NCBI GenBank assembly: GCA_012032075.1
Contig: JAAURU010000141.1
Coordinates: 1 to 8,411, forward strand
DNA length: 8,411 bases
DNA from: Flavobacterium sp.
GTDB lineage: Bacteria > Bacteroidota > Bacteroidia > Flavobacteriales > Flavobacteriaceae
Direction of reading: 5' to 3'
A program made the position numbers and the translations under genes. Below the pieces are notes generated by a model that was not told the DNA's origin, did not search any database, and was given only the letters and a program-made list of their open reading frames with translations. This document shows positions 1 through 6,550 of this stretch, piece after piece (within the stretch, counting starts at the first letter, position 1; every line of letters begins with the position of its first letter).

Positions 1-118
1 AACGATGTGGTAGTGAGTTAAAATAATTTGACATTGTCTGTATTTTTAAAATTTAGTTTGTATTTTATGTTCTTTTTTATTTGTCTTTTTCGTGTATTAA
101 ATATGATACTATTTTTTG

Positions 119-260
119 AAGCTTATCCAGCTGTTTGTTACAATCTTTTTAAGAAAAATACATTTTTGTACTTTATAAAAAGAGCTTCCGTTGGTCGCTT
201 TTTTCTAAAAACAAAAACAAGTATTTTTTTTAAAAAGGATTTCCACTACCATCTGGGCTA
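119..260 (-). repeat. Flavobacterial nested-hairpin intergenic element
   Basis: Read on the minus strand, this starts TAGCCCAGATGGTAGTGG, continues ATCCTTTTT, and ends AAAAAGATTG...CAGCTGGATAAGCTTC. The outer arms ATCCTTTTT (about 232-240) and AAAAAGAT (about 143-150) pair with one bulged C. Inside is a second stem, AAAAATAC with GTATTTTT, extended by TTTTTGT with ACAAAAA. At the tip, AAAAAAGC pairs with GCTCTTTTT around the loop GACCAACGGAA. I recognise this layout, including the GCGACCAACGG-type apex, as an element that recurs between genes in Flavobacterium genomes. It may correspond to a catalogued RNA motif such as Flavo-1, but I cannot confirm that. It lies downstream of ilvN in the direction of transcription, so it would be in the 3' part of the ilv transcript, as a repeat, a terminator-like structure or a processing site. 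Exact ends are uncertain by several bases. Confidence 0.6.
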
Positions 261-263
261 ATC

Positions 264-354
264 CCTAAATCTATACTCTATTCTCTATTTTCTTTATTCT
301 ATTTTCTTTATTCTATTTTCTCTTCCATCTCCCAGCTTCCATCTCCCAACTTTC
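264..354. repeat. Array of 13 seven-base units
   Basis: The stretch divides without gaps into 13 heptads. On the plus strand these are cctaaat, ctatact, ctattct, ctatttt, ctttatt, ctatttt, ctttatt, ctatttt, ctcttcc, atctccc, agcttcc, atctccc and aactttc. Alternating heptads make exact 14-base repeats at 285-312 (two copies plus a partial third) and near-exact ones at 322-349. On the minus strand the units read GGGAGAT, GGAAGCT, AAAATAG and AATAAAG. Degenerate heptad spacers of this look occur between genes in Flavobacterium and relatives. The array sits directly after an out-of-frame TAA at 358-356 that is probably the true ilvN stop, and ends 3 bases before the hairpin element. As written, the ilvN frame runs into it. 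Confidence 0.75.
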
Positions 355-942
355 CTTACATCTGAAAATTTTACTCTTATTATTCAAAAATTCATTGTTA
401 ATAGGAGATTTTCTTGGGTCATTCTTTTGCATATCTAATACTTTTTTATGAACCCCTTCACTCGATTTAATAATAGCTATTCTTGAACTTCTTACAAATT
501 CAATTAAGCCATATTTATCTAATTCTTTTAATAAATTATTAATTTCATCATCTTGTCCTGTTGCTTCAAAAACAGTATAATCTTGACGAATAACCACTAC
601 ATTAGCTCCAAACTGACGTAAAAGACGTTCAACTTTAACATCTTTCATAATCACGCTAGTAGGTACTTTGTATAAAGCTATTTGTTGCCAAATAATTTCA
701 TCATTAGTATTGTTATATACTTTAAAAACATCTACAATTTTTTCTATTTGACGCACTAAATTGCGAACTACTTCTTCAGTTTCTTTTACAACAATTGTAA
801 AGCGATATATTTTTTCAATTTCACTAGGAGACGAATTAAAACTTTCCAAGTTTATTTTTCGTCGAGAAAAAATGATGGCAATTTTATTTAAAAGACCAAC
901 TTGATTTTCACTGTAAACGGTTAATGTATGTTCTTGTTTCAT
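313..942 (-). CDS. ilvN: Acetolactate synthase small (regulatory) subunit
   Basis: Regulatory subunit of acetohydroxyacid synthase, which binds the catalytic IlvB subunit and normally confers feedback inhibition by valine. It opens with an ACT domain at about residues 5-75 (TLTVYSENQVGLLNKIA, with the ligand-loop Gly16 and the INLESFN strand). A C-terminal domain at about 90-170 includes VPTSVIMKDVKVERLLRQFG and LIEFVRSSRIAIIKSSEGV. The ATG at 942 is 3 bases beyond the ilvB stop, so the two genes are translationally close. As read, the frame gives 209 residues, and the last 12 or so (SWEMEAGRWKRK) are encoded by the heptad array. One extra base in the A4T4 run at 365-372 would end the protein at TAA 358-356, giving 195 residues, closer to the family size. 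I infer that the natural stop is there and the tail is an indel artefact or a recent extension. Confidence 0.93.
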   Translation of the reverse strand: MKQEHTLTVYSENQVGLLNKIAIIFSRRKINLESFNSSPSEIEKIYRFTIVVKETEEVVRNLVRQIEKIVDVFKVYNNTNDEIIWQQIALYKVPTSVIMKDVKVERLLRQFGANVVVIRQDYTVFEATGQDDEINNLLKELDKYGLIEFVRSSRIAIIKSSEGVHKKVLDMQKNDPRKSPINNEFLNNKSKIFRCKESWEMEAGRWKRK

Positions 943-945
943 AAA

Positions 946-2692
946 TTAGATTTCTTCTTTACTTAATACAATTTCTGCAACTCCTTTTCCTTGAGGTACC
1001 ATTGGGAAGACATTATCTTCATGTAAAACGGCAACCTCTAAAAGATACGATTCAGGATAGTCTAACATTTCTTTCAAGCTTGCTTTTAGTTCTTCTCTTT
1101 TTGATATTTGTTTCCCCGCAATGTTATAAGCACTTGCTAGGGTAACAAAATTAGGGCTTGAAATATCGGTAAATGAATAGCGTTTTTCATGAAATAATTC
1201 TTGCCATTGTCTTACCATTCCAAGAAAACTATTGTTTAAAATCAAGATTTTTACATTTGGTTTAAACTGCATTATAGTTCCTAATTCTTGAATGTTCATT
1301 TGTGCTCCACCGTCGCCCATAATGGCAATTACTTCTCTTTCTGGTGCACCTAATTTTGCTCCTATTGCAGCAGGTAATGCAAATCCCATTGTGCCTAAAC
1401 CACCACTTGTAATATTACTTCTTGATTTAGTTTGTTTTGCATAACGACAAGCTACCATTGGTGTTGACCCACATCTGTAACTATTACCGCTTCACCATTA
1501 GTTAATTCATTTAACACGTTTAAAACTTCACCCATAGTTAATTCACCATCTGTTGGGTTTAGTTCTTTTTGTATAAGTAAAGTATTTTCTTTTTCTTTTT
1601 TAATATCAAATTCTTTGAACCATTCTGGATGAGTTTTTTTGTCAATCAAAGCAGTTAAAAGCGGTAAGGTTTCCTTACAATTTCCCCACACAGGTACGGT
1701 AGTTTTAACATTTTTGTCAATTTCAGCAGGGTCAATATCAAGATGTACCACTTTAGCTTGTTTTGCATATTTGTCTAAACGACCCGTTACACGGTCATCA
1801 AAACGCATACCTACAGCAATTAAAACATCACATTCATTAGTAAGATAGTTTGGGCCATAATTTCCATGCATTCCAAGCATTCCTACTGCTAGTGGATGAT
1901 CTGTAGGGATTGCACTCATTCCCATAATTGTCCAAGCCGTAGGTATTCCTGCTTTTTCAATAAAAGTTAAAAATTCTTTTTCAGCATTTCCTAAAATAAC
2001 ACCTTGACCAAAAATGATGAAAGGTTTTTTAGCTTCGTTTATTAGTTTTGCTGCCTGTTCTATATATTCATTTCTTACAATTGGCTCAGCTCTATAACTT
2101 CTTACATGAACACACTGTCTATACCCTTTGTAATCAAAAAGTTGTAATTGTGCATTTTTAGTTATGTCAATTAAAACAGGACCTGGTCTTCCCGAGCTTG
2201 CAATGAAAAAAGCTTTTGCTAATACCTCTGGAATTTCAGTTGCATCAGTTACTTGGTAATTCCATTTAGTAATAGGAGTAGTGATATTAATTACATCTGT
2301 TTCTTGGAAAGCATCTGTTCCTAATAAATGAGCAAATACTTGTCCTGTGATACATACTAAAGGAGTGGAATCGATTTGGGCATCAGCCAAACCAGTTACT
2401 AGGTTAGTTGCTCCAGGGCCACTTGTTGCAAATACAACACCTGTTTTCCACTTACCCTTGCATAGCCTTGTGCAGCATGAATAGCACCTTGTTCATGACG
2501 AACAAGTATGTGTTTTAAACTCTCATTGAAATCATATAGCGCATCGTAAATAGGCATAATTGCACCACCAGGATAACCAAAGACGGTTGTGACATCTTCT
2601 GATAGTAAAGCGTCTATGACCGCTAAACTACCTGATACATTATGCGTTTTTCCAATGTTGTTTTCCAATGTTTTTTGTTCTACTGCTTCCAT
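946..2692 (-). pseudogene. ilvB: Acetolactate synthase large subunit, frame broken twice
   Basis: Catalytic subunit of acetohydroxyacid synthase. It uses thiamine diphosphate and FAD to condense two pyruvates, or pyruvate and 2-oxobutyrate, the first common step to Val, Leu and Ile. It is read as three pieces: 2692-2399, 2390-1452 and 1458-946. Restoring one base in the T4 run at 2444-2447 rejoins SGK to TGVVFATSGPGATNLVTG. Restoring one base in TT at 1458-1459 rejoins TDVGQHQ to MVACRYAKQTKSRSN. The rebuilt protein is 582 residues, the normal size. Catalytic Glu67 (VRHEQGA), the FQETD segment (129-133) and the C-terminal TPP motif GDGGAQMN...LILNN (460-488) are all present. The start chosen is ATG 2692, 10 bases after the ilvD stop; a GTG at 2722 would overlap ilvD. 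With no other damage, indel error in the assembly is more likely than true inactivation, but as written the gene is broken. Confidence 0.93.
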
Positions 2693-2702
2693 AGTATTCG
2701 TA

Positions 2703-4382
2703 TTATAATTCGTCAGTAACACAACCTTCAGATGCGTCTGTTACTAATTTTAAATATTTGTATAAAACACCTCTTGTAACCTTTGGTTTTGGTTGTACAA
2801 AAGTTTTTCTTCTGTTTTCTAATTCGTTATCAGAAATCGCTAAATGAATAGAATTGTTTACAGCATCTAATTCAATTAAATCACCATCTTTCACTAAAGC
2901 TATTGTGCCTCCATCATAAGCTTCGGGAGAAATATGACCTACCACAAAACCATGTGTTCCACCACTAAATCTTCCATCTGTAATTAAAGCTACACTTTTT
3001 CCTAAACCAGCTCCAATAATCGCTGAAGTTGGTTTTAGCATTTCAGGCATACCTGGACCACCTTTTGGACCAACATATCTAATAACGACTACATCACCAG
3101 CTTGTATTTTTTTATCTTCAATTCCTTTGATTAATTCTTTTTCACCATCAAATACTTTGGCTGGACCATGAAATTTTTCTCCTTCTTTTCCAGTAATTTT
3201 GGCTACAGAACCTTTTGTAGCAAGATTTCCATATAAAATTTGAAGATGTCCTGTTTCTTTAATTGGTTTTTCGATAGGTCGAATGATATTTTGGTCTTCA
3301 AAATCAATAGCTACTACATGCTTTAAATTTTCAGCTAACGTTTTTCCAGTTACTGTAAGACAATCTCCATGTAACATGCCTTTTGAAAGTAAGTATTTTA
3401 AAACCATAGGAACACCACCTTTTTCGTGTAGGTTTTGCATTAAGTAATTTCCACCAGGTTTAAAATCGGCAATAAGTGGAGTTTTGTCACTTATCCTTTG
3501 AAAATCGTCTTGCGTAATTTTTACACCTACACTTTTTGCCATAGCAATAATGTGTAGTACTGCATTTGTACTACCTCCCAGTGCTATTAAAGTCGTAATA
3601 GCATTTTCAAAAGCCTTAAATGTCATAATGTCTTTTGGATAAATATTTTTCTCAAGTAGTAGTTTAATATAGTGTGCGACTTGCTTACATTCTTCTATTT
3701 TTTCTTGTGAAACAGCAGGATTTGAACTAGAGTAGGGAAGACTCATTCCAAGCGCTTCAATGGCAATAGCCATCGTATTAGCAGTGTACATTCCTCCACA
3801 AGCACCAGCACCTGGGCAAGAATTTTTGATAATTCCTTTGAACTCTTCTTCAGAAATTTTCCCAGCAATTTTTTCTCCTAAAGCTTCAAAAGCTGAAACG
3901 ATATTCAAATCTTTTCCTTGGTATTTTCCTGGGGCAATTGTTCCTCCATATACCATTATGGATGGTCGATTTAAACGACCCATAGCGATAATGGAACCAG
4001 GCATATTTTTGTCACAACCTGGAATGGCAACAACGGCATCATAATAATGCCCGTCAACAACACTTTCTATACTATCAGCTATAACTTCTCTACTTACTAA
4101 AGAGTAACGCATTCCATCTGTTCCATTTGTTATTCCATCACTTATTCCTATAGTGTTGAAAATTAATCCAACCATTTCTTCTTGATTGACTTCTTGTTTT
4201 ATTAAAGAGGCCAAATGATTCAAATGCATATTACAGGTGTTTCCATCATAGCCCATTGAAGCTATGCCAATAAAAGGTTGTGCTAATTGTTTGTCATCTA
4301 GTCCTATGCCATAGAGCATTGCTTGAGCTGCAGGTTGTGTAGGATCTTGTGTAACGGTTTTACTATGTTTGTTTAATTGCAT
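2703..4382 (-). CDS. ilvD: Dihydroxyacid dehydratase
   Basis: Dehydrates 2,3-dihydroxyisovalerate and 2,3-dihydroxy-3-methylvalerate to the 2-oxoacids that precede Val/Leu and Ile; a cytoplasmic iron-sulfur enzyme. At 559 residues it is full length for the IlvD/Edd family. The three cluster cysteines are visible: Cys50 (DGNTCNMHL), Cys123 (PGCDKNMPGS, followed by the metal-site lysine Lys125) and Cys195 (GAGACGGMYTANTMA). This cysteine set is typical of the [2Fe-2S] type. Further family blocks are GISDGITNGTDGMRYSL, LATKGSVAKITG, GPKGGPGMPEMLKPTSAI and ITDGRFSGGTHG, with Ser473 as the likely catalytic base. The frame is intact, unlike its neighbours. It is the first structural gene of the operon and is preceded by a 180-base leader downstream of the attenuator terminator. 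No Shine-Dalgarno sequence is evident before ATG 4382, as is usual in Bacteroidetes. Confidence 0.97.
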   Translation of the reverse strand: MQLNKHSKTVTQDPTQPAAQAMLYGIGLDDKQLAQPFIGIASMGYDGNTCNMHLNHLASLIKQEVNQEEMVGLIFNTIGISDGITNGTDGMRYSLVSREVIADSIESVVDGHYYDAVVAIPGCDKNMPGSIIAMGRLNRPSIMVYGGTIAPGKYQGKDLNIVSAFEALGEKIAGKISEEEFKGIIKNSCPGAGACGGMYTANTMAIAIEALGMSLPYSSSNPAVSQEKIEECKQVAHYIKLLLEKNIYPKDIMTFKAFENAITTLIALGGSTNAVLHIIAMAKSVGVKITQDDFQRISDKTPLIADFKPGGNYLMQNLHEKGGVPMVLKYLLSKGMLHGDCLTVTGKTLAENLKHVVAIDFEDQNIIRPIEKPIKETGHLQILYGNLATKGSVAKITGKEGEKFHGPAKVFDGEKELIKGIEDKKIQAGDVVVIRYVGPKGGPGMPEMLKPTSAIIGAGLGKSVALITDGRFSGGTHGFVVGHISPEAYDGGTIALVKDGDLIELDAVNNSIHLAISDNELENRRKTFVQPKPKVTRGVLYKYLKLVTDASEGCVTDEL

Positions 4383-4552
4383 GGTTTTATTATAATGTTG
4401 TAAAATTAATATTGTGTTTTTGTATTTAATTTTAATTTGTTATTTATATACAATAGTTAAAGCGACTTTTTTGTTTTTAAACAATTGATTTACAGTTTTT
4501 TATGTTTGTAATTTTATGATGTTAAAATGTGGTTTTAATATCATTCATTTGT

Positions 4553-4585
4553 AAATAAAAATGCCTCCTGAAAATAGGAGGCATT
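4553..4585 (-). terminator. Rho-independent terminator in the ilvD leader
   Basis: On the minus strand AATGCCTCCT, loop ATTTTC, then AGGAGGCATT form a perfect 10-bp stem with 5 G-C pairs. The tract TTTATTT follows immediately. This is the clearest intrinsic terminator in the window. It points toward ilvD and lies 178 bases before its start codon, between the leader peptide and the operon. It could also simply end transcription from the upstream lipoprotein gene, but its 5' arm is shared with the antiterminator pairing, which favours conditional use. Confidence 0.9.
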
Positions 4586-4636
4586 AATATATTTATATAA
4601 AGTCTCCTATACCAATTTTGGAATTATAATAGAGAC
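4560..4636 (-). promoter_or_regulatory. Transcription attenuator of the ilv operon (segments 1-4)
   Basis: Four segments can pair in competing ways. Segment 1, GTCTCTAT (4636-4629, leader codons 9-11), pairs with segment 2, ATAGGAGAC (4610-4602), over 8 bp with one bulged G. Segment 2 also pairs with segment 3, GCCTCCTAT (4582-4574): ATAGGAG with CTCCTAT is 7 perfect bp, plus a C-G pair past one mismatch. Segment 3 lies in the 5' arm of the terminator that forms with segment 4 (4569-4560). Proposed logic: when Ile/Val/Leu-tRNA is scarce the ribosome stalls on segment 1, 2:3 forms and transcription enters ilvD. When supply is good the ribosome reaches the stop, covers segment 2, and 3:4 terminates transcription. 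The pairings are visible in the sequence; the mechanism is inferred from known leader-peptide attenuators. Confidence 0.82.
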
Positions 4637-4660
4637 AATAATAATTACTATATTTTTCAT
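4607..4660 (-). CDS. ilv operon leader peptide, MKNIVIIIVSIIIPKLV
   Basis: A 17-codon frame, ATG 4660 to TAG 4607, upstream of ilvD on the same strand. Of its 17 residues, seven are Ile, three Val and one Leu, the very amino acids the downstream genes make; the codons include ATA, ATT, GTA, GTC and TTG. Its stop codon lies inside RNA segment 2 of the attenuator, so a ribosome that finishes the peptide would cover that segment. A stall in the Ile/Val run would leave it free. I infer a cis-acting regulatory peptide, not a functional protein. A short hydrophobic ORF can arise by chance in AT-rich DNA. What argues against chance here is the combination of composition, position, spacing and matching RNA pairings. 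Confidence 0.85.
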   Translation of the reverse strand: MKNIVIIIVSIIIPKLV

Positions 4661-4677
4661 TTGTTTAAATAACAATG

Positions 4678-4685
4678 CAAAATTA
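4678..4685 (-). promoter_or_regulatory. Candidate -7 box of the ilv promoter
   Basis: TAATTTTG on the minus strand matches the Bacteroidetes -7 consensus TAnnTTTG exactly. Its downstream end is 17 bases before the leader peptide ATG, so transcription would start about 10 bases before that codon. I see no good TTG or TTTG box 17-23 bases upstream; the region is T- and A-rich. The match is short and the DNA is AT-rich, so this is supported mainly by its position. Confidence 0.4.
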
Positions 4686-4832
4686 GTAATATATTTTAAA
4701 AAAGAGGATTGAACTATTAATAATTTAAAACTTTTATTAAAAACACTATATATTGTTAAATATTAGTTGGTTTTTTATAAAATATAAAATTATAAGCTTT
4801 AGTTTTATCAATTAAGCAAAATTTGAGTATTA

Positions 4833-5369
4833 TTATTTTTTTGTTGGAGGATATTGATCTAATATTTTTGATACAAACTCCATTATTCTTTCTTCTTTTT
4901 TGTTTGTATTTTTGGTCAAATAACCACTTCCTTCACCTTGCCATATCATTTCTTTAGAATTTGCATCTAATATATCTATAAATAAAGTTCCTTCAGGAGT
5001 TGTGTAAACAGAATTCATTCCCATGCCTCCCCACCATGGATTCCAACCCCAGCCCCAGCCCCAACCAAAGCCCCAGTTATTGTTATAAACATCTACTCGT
5101 TCTCTTTCTTGTGTAAAAATGCTAATTAGCATTTGAGGATTTTCACTTTTGGTAAAACCTTTAGATGTCATTACTTGGTCGATTGAACGAAGAATTCTTT
5201 TTTTGTCTAAGTCTGATATTTCTGCTTTGTCGATGCTGCTTTTTAAATAAGCATAAGTTTTGAATGGCTCAAAATTTACATTTTTATCAAAATCTGCATT
5301 TACTCTAACAGAGCTGCATGATGCTAAAATGAAGAGTATAAATAATGGGATTAATTTAAGTGTTTTCAT
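4833..5369 (-). CDS. DUF4136-like lipoprotein with Gly/Trp-rich insert
   Basis: A 178-residue predicted lipoprotein. The signal peptide is MKTLKLIPLFILFILASC, with lipobox LASC and Cys18 as the lipidated residue, so it should be anchored in an envelope membrane. The mature part resembles DUF4136: an early DFD (26-28), then FEPFKTYAYL, a charged helix with LDKKRILRSIDQVMTSKGF, and the closing strands GTLFIDILDANSKEMIWQGEG. Between two strands lies a Gly/Trp-rich stretch at about 97-117 (WGFGWGWGWGWNPWWGG), encoded partly by six-base TGGGGC-type units at about 5043-5076. Such aromatic-glycine inserts are common in this family. The molecular role is unknown. It has its own 66-base upstream gap and does not look co-translated with the J-domain gene. 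Confidence 0.85.
   Translation of the reverse strand: MKTLKLIPLFILFILASCSSVRVNADFDKNVNFEPFKTYAYLKSSIDKAEISDLDKKRILRSIDQVMTSKGFTKSENPQMLISIFTQERERVDVYNNNWGFGWGWGWGWNPWWGGMGMNSVYTTPEGTLFIDILDANSKEMIWQGEGSGYLTKNTNKKEERIMEFVSKILDQYPPTKK
5043..5076 (-). repeat. Short TGGGGC-type repeats coding Gly-Trp
   Basis: Within the lipoprotein gene, hexamers TGGGGC, TGGGGC and TGGGGT follow each other, with a related TGGGGC/TTTGGT pair just before. They encode the alternating Trp-Gly run. This is the most GC-rich patch in the gene and could change length by slippage in steps of two residues. Confidence 0.6.
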
Positions 5370-5435
5370 ATTTTTAATATTACATTGTTTAATATATACT
5401 ACAATTTTTTTGTGCCATAGTTTTAAAATGTTAAG

Positions 5436-6536
5436 TTAATCAAAATCATCAAAATCATCAAAATCAAATAAATAGCTTTCATCTTGACTGTCATAAATCT
5501 CAGCTAAATAGGCTTTAAATTCAGTTGTTTTTTTAAATATACTTAATAAGTCGTTAGTGCCTTTTACATTTTCTAATAAATCTTTATTATATTTTTTAAT
5601 CTTAGTTTCTGTAGCTTTTTTAGAAGGAGCATTGAATTTATAATAGAATGCGGTATCTTTATTATGAAATTTTTTTAATCTATCTAAGTGTTCTAGATGC
5701 AAAATTTTTATCTGTTAAATTTTTAATAATGTTTTTTTGATTTTCCTTGTTTATTTCTAGATTTAATGAATTAGTAGGGTCTATCTCAAGCCATAATGTT
5801 AATAATTCATAATAATCTCTATTAGTCCAAACAACGGTTAATTTTTTTGTTAACTCTTCATTGTGTGTTTTTTCTTCTTCGTTTTTAGATAAATCAGGAT
5901 GACATAATTTTATTAGACCCTTATATATTTTTTGAAAATTAATATCTGTATTTTTATTTGTTTCTTCTTTTTGTTTGTGCTTATTTTTTTCTTCTTTTTT
6001 TGAATGCTCTTCATGAAATTTTTGGCTTATATTTTCAAAAAAATTACCTCCAAAAATATCTTCTAAAGAAAAATCGTTATCTAAGCCTATATCTATTCCT
6101 GCATCTTTCATCATATTTTTCATCATTTCTTTAGCATATTCTTTTTCAGAATTAGACATATTTTCTAATTCATTTTTTAAAATTCTCTAAAGTTTTTTCA
6201 TGTCATCAGACAAAATATCCATATCGTATAATAAGTCTGCTTCTTCATGAATTAAACTATTTGTAATTTCTTTTTGCCATTTAGCTAAAGATTTTAATTC
6301 ATATTTTTTTATGAGTAATGAAATATAATCTTCTTTTGCTTTTTGAAATTTTTTTAAAGACGCTTGAGTTACTTTATTAACTTGAATTTTAATGTTTTCT
6401 ATTTTTTTATCTAGTGTTATGGCTTTTCTTTCTAAAAGTTTATTTTTTCTAATTTAGCTACAATAATAGCTATGTTTTTATTATCAGTGTTGCTTTTATT
6501 TTCTTGATTGAGAATTGTTTGTATTTTATTGTCCAT
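5436..6536 (-). pseudogene. J-domain (HPD) protein, frame broken by indels
   Basis: Reads as separate pieces (6536 to about 6432; an open frame to TAG 6187; 6159-5680; 5702-5436) but rebuilds as one 366-residue protein. One base must be added in each of the T6 runs at 6443-6448 and 6193-6198, and one removed from the T6 run at 6173-6178 and from the run at 5701-5709. The edits cancel: 1101 bases is exactly 367 codons. The rebuilt protein has a Lys/Glu-rich helical N-terminal half (LDKKIENIKIQVNK, YISLLIKKYELKSLAKW). It then has an acidic segment (DAGIDIGLDNDFSLEDIFGG) and a J-domain-like part with the HPD motif (LIKLCHPDLSKN, His213-Asp215) followed by WTNRDYYELLTLWLEID. The end is AFYYKFNAPSKKATETKI and an acidic FDDFDDFD tail. 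It resembles DnaJ-annotated flavobacterial proteins of similar length, probable Hsp70 cochaperones. It begins 14 bases after hutU. Two separate genes split at TAG 6187 remain possible. Confidence 0.75.
5439..5465 (-). repeat. Three 9-base repeats coding the acidic C-terminus
   Basis: Three exact copies of atcaaaatc (plus strand) in tandem, directly before the stop of the J-domain gene, encode the terminal DFDDFDDFD residues. The unit is a multiple of three, so copy-number change would keep the frame. Confidence 0.85.
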
Positions 6537-6550
6537 TTTATTTCTAAAAA

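Larger units (their letters stand above)
4383..4832 (-). other. Intergenic region holding the ilv leader
   Basis: This 450-base gap between the lipoprotein gene and ilvD holds the candidate promoter box, leader peptide, competing RNA segments and terminator, all within 4553-4685. The part from 4686 to 4832 is very AT-rich, with only an A/T hairpin (4773-4789) that I do not regard as a real terminator. The 170 bases from 4552 to the ilvD start are also AT-rich; I found no further gene and no second convincing promoter there. Confidence 0.7.

Noticed and set aside
1..21. Possible end of a plus-strand gene (NDVVVS then TAA)
   Set aside because: Only six codons are visible, too few to separate from chance.
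28..261. Plus-strand open frame of 77 codons rich in Phe, Lys and Leu
   Set aside because: It overlaps the hairpin element, has low-complexity A/T-driven composition and no recognisable domain; it is a by-product of T-rich DNA.
1639..1848. Plus-strand open frame opposite ilvB
   Set aside because: Antisense shadow of a well-conserved gene.
2693..2722. GTG start for ilvB ten codons upstream of the ATG
   Set aside because: It would overlap the end of ilvD, uses a rarer start and adds residues (LLTNYNTNT) unlike the family; ATG 2692 fits better.
3760..4044. Plus-strand open frame opposite ilvD
   Set aside because: Antisense shadow over the IlvD cysteine motifs.
4773..4789. Perfect 7-bp inverted repeat TTTTATA/TATAAAA after the lipoprotein gene
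   Set aside because: It has only A-T pairs, a three-base loop and no U-tract, so it is expected by chance in such AT-rich DNA.
6187..6536. A separate small gene ending at TAG 6187
   Set aside because: Possible, but it already needs a frame repair at 6443-6448, and two compensating one-base edits join it smoothly to the J-domain frame, so I merged them.
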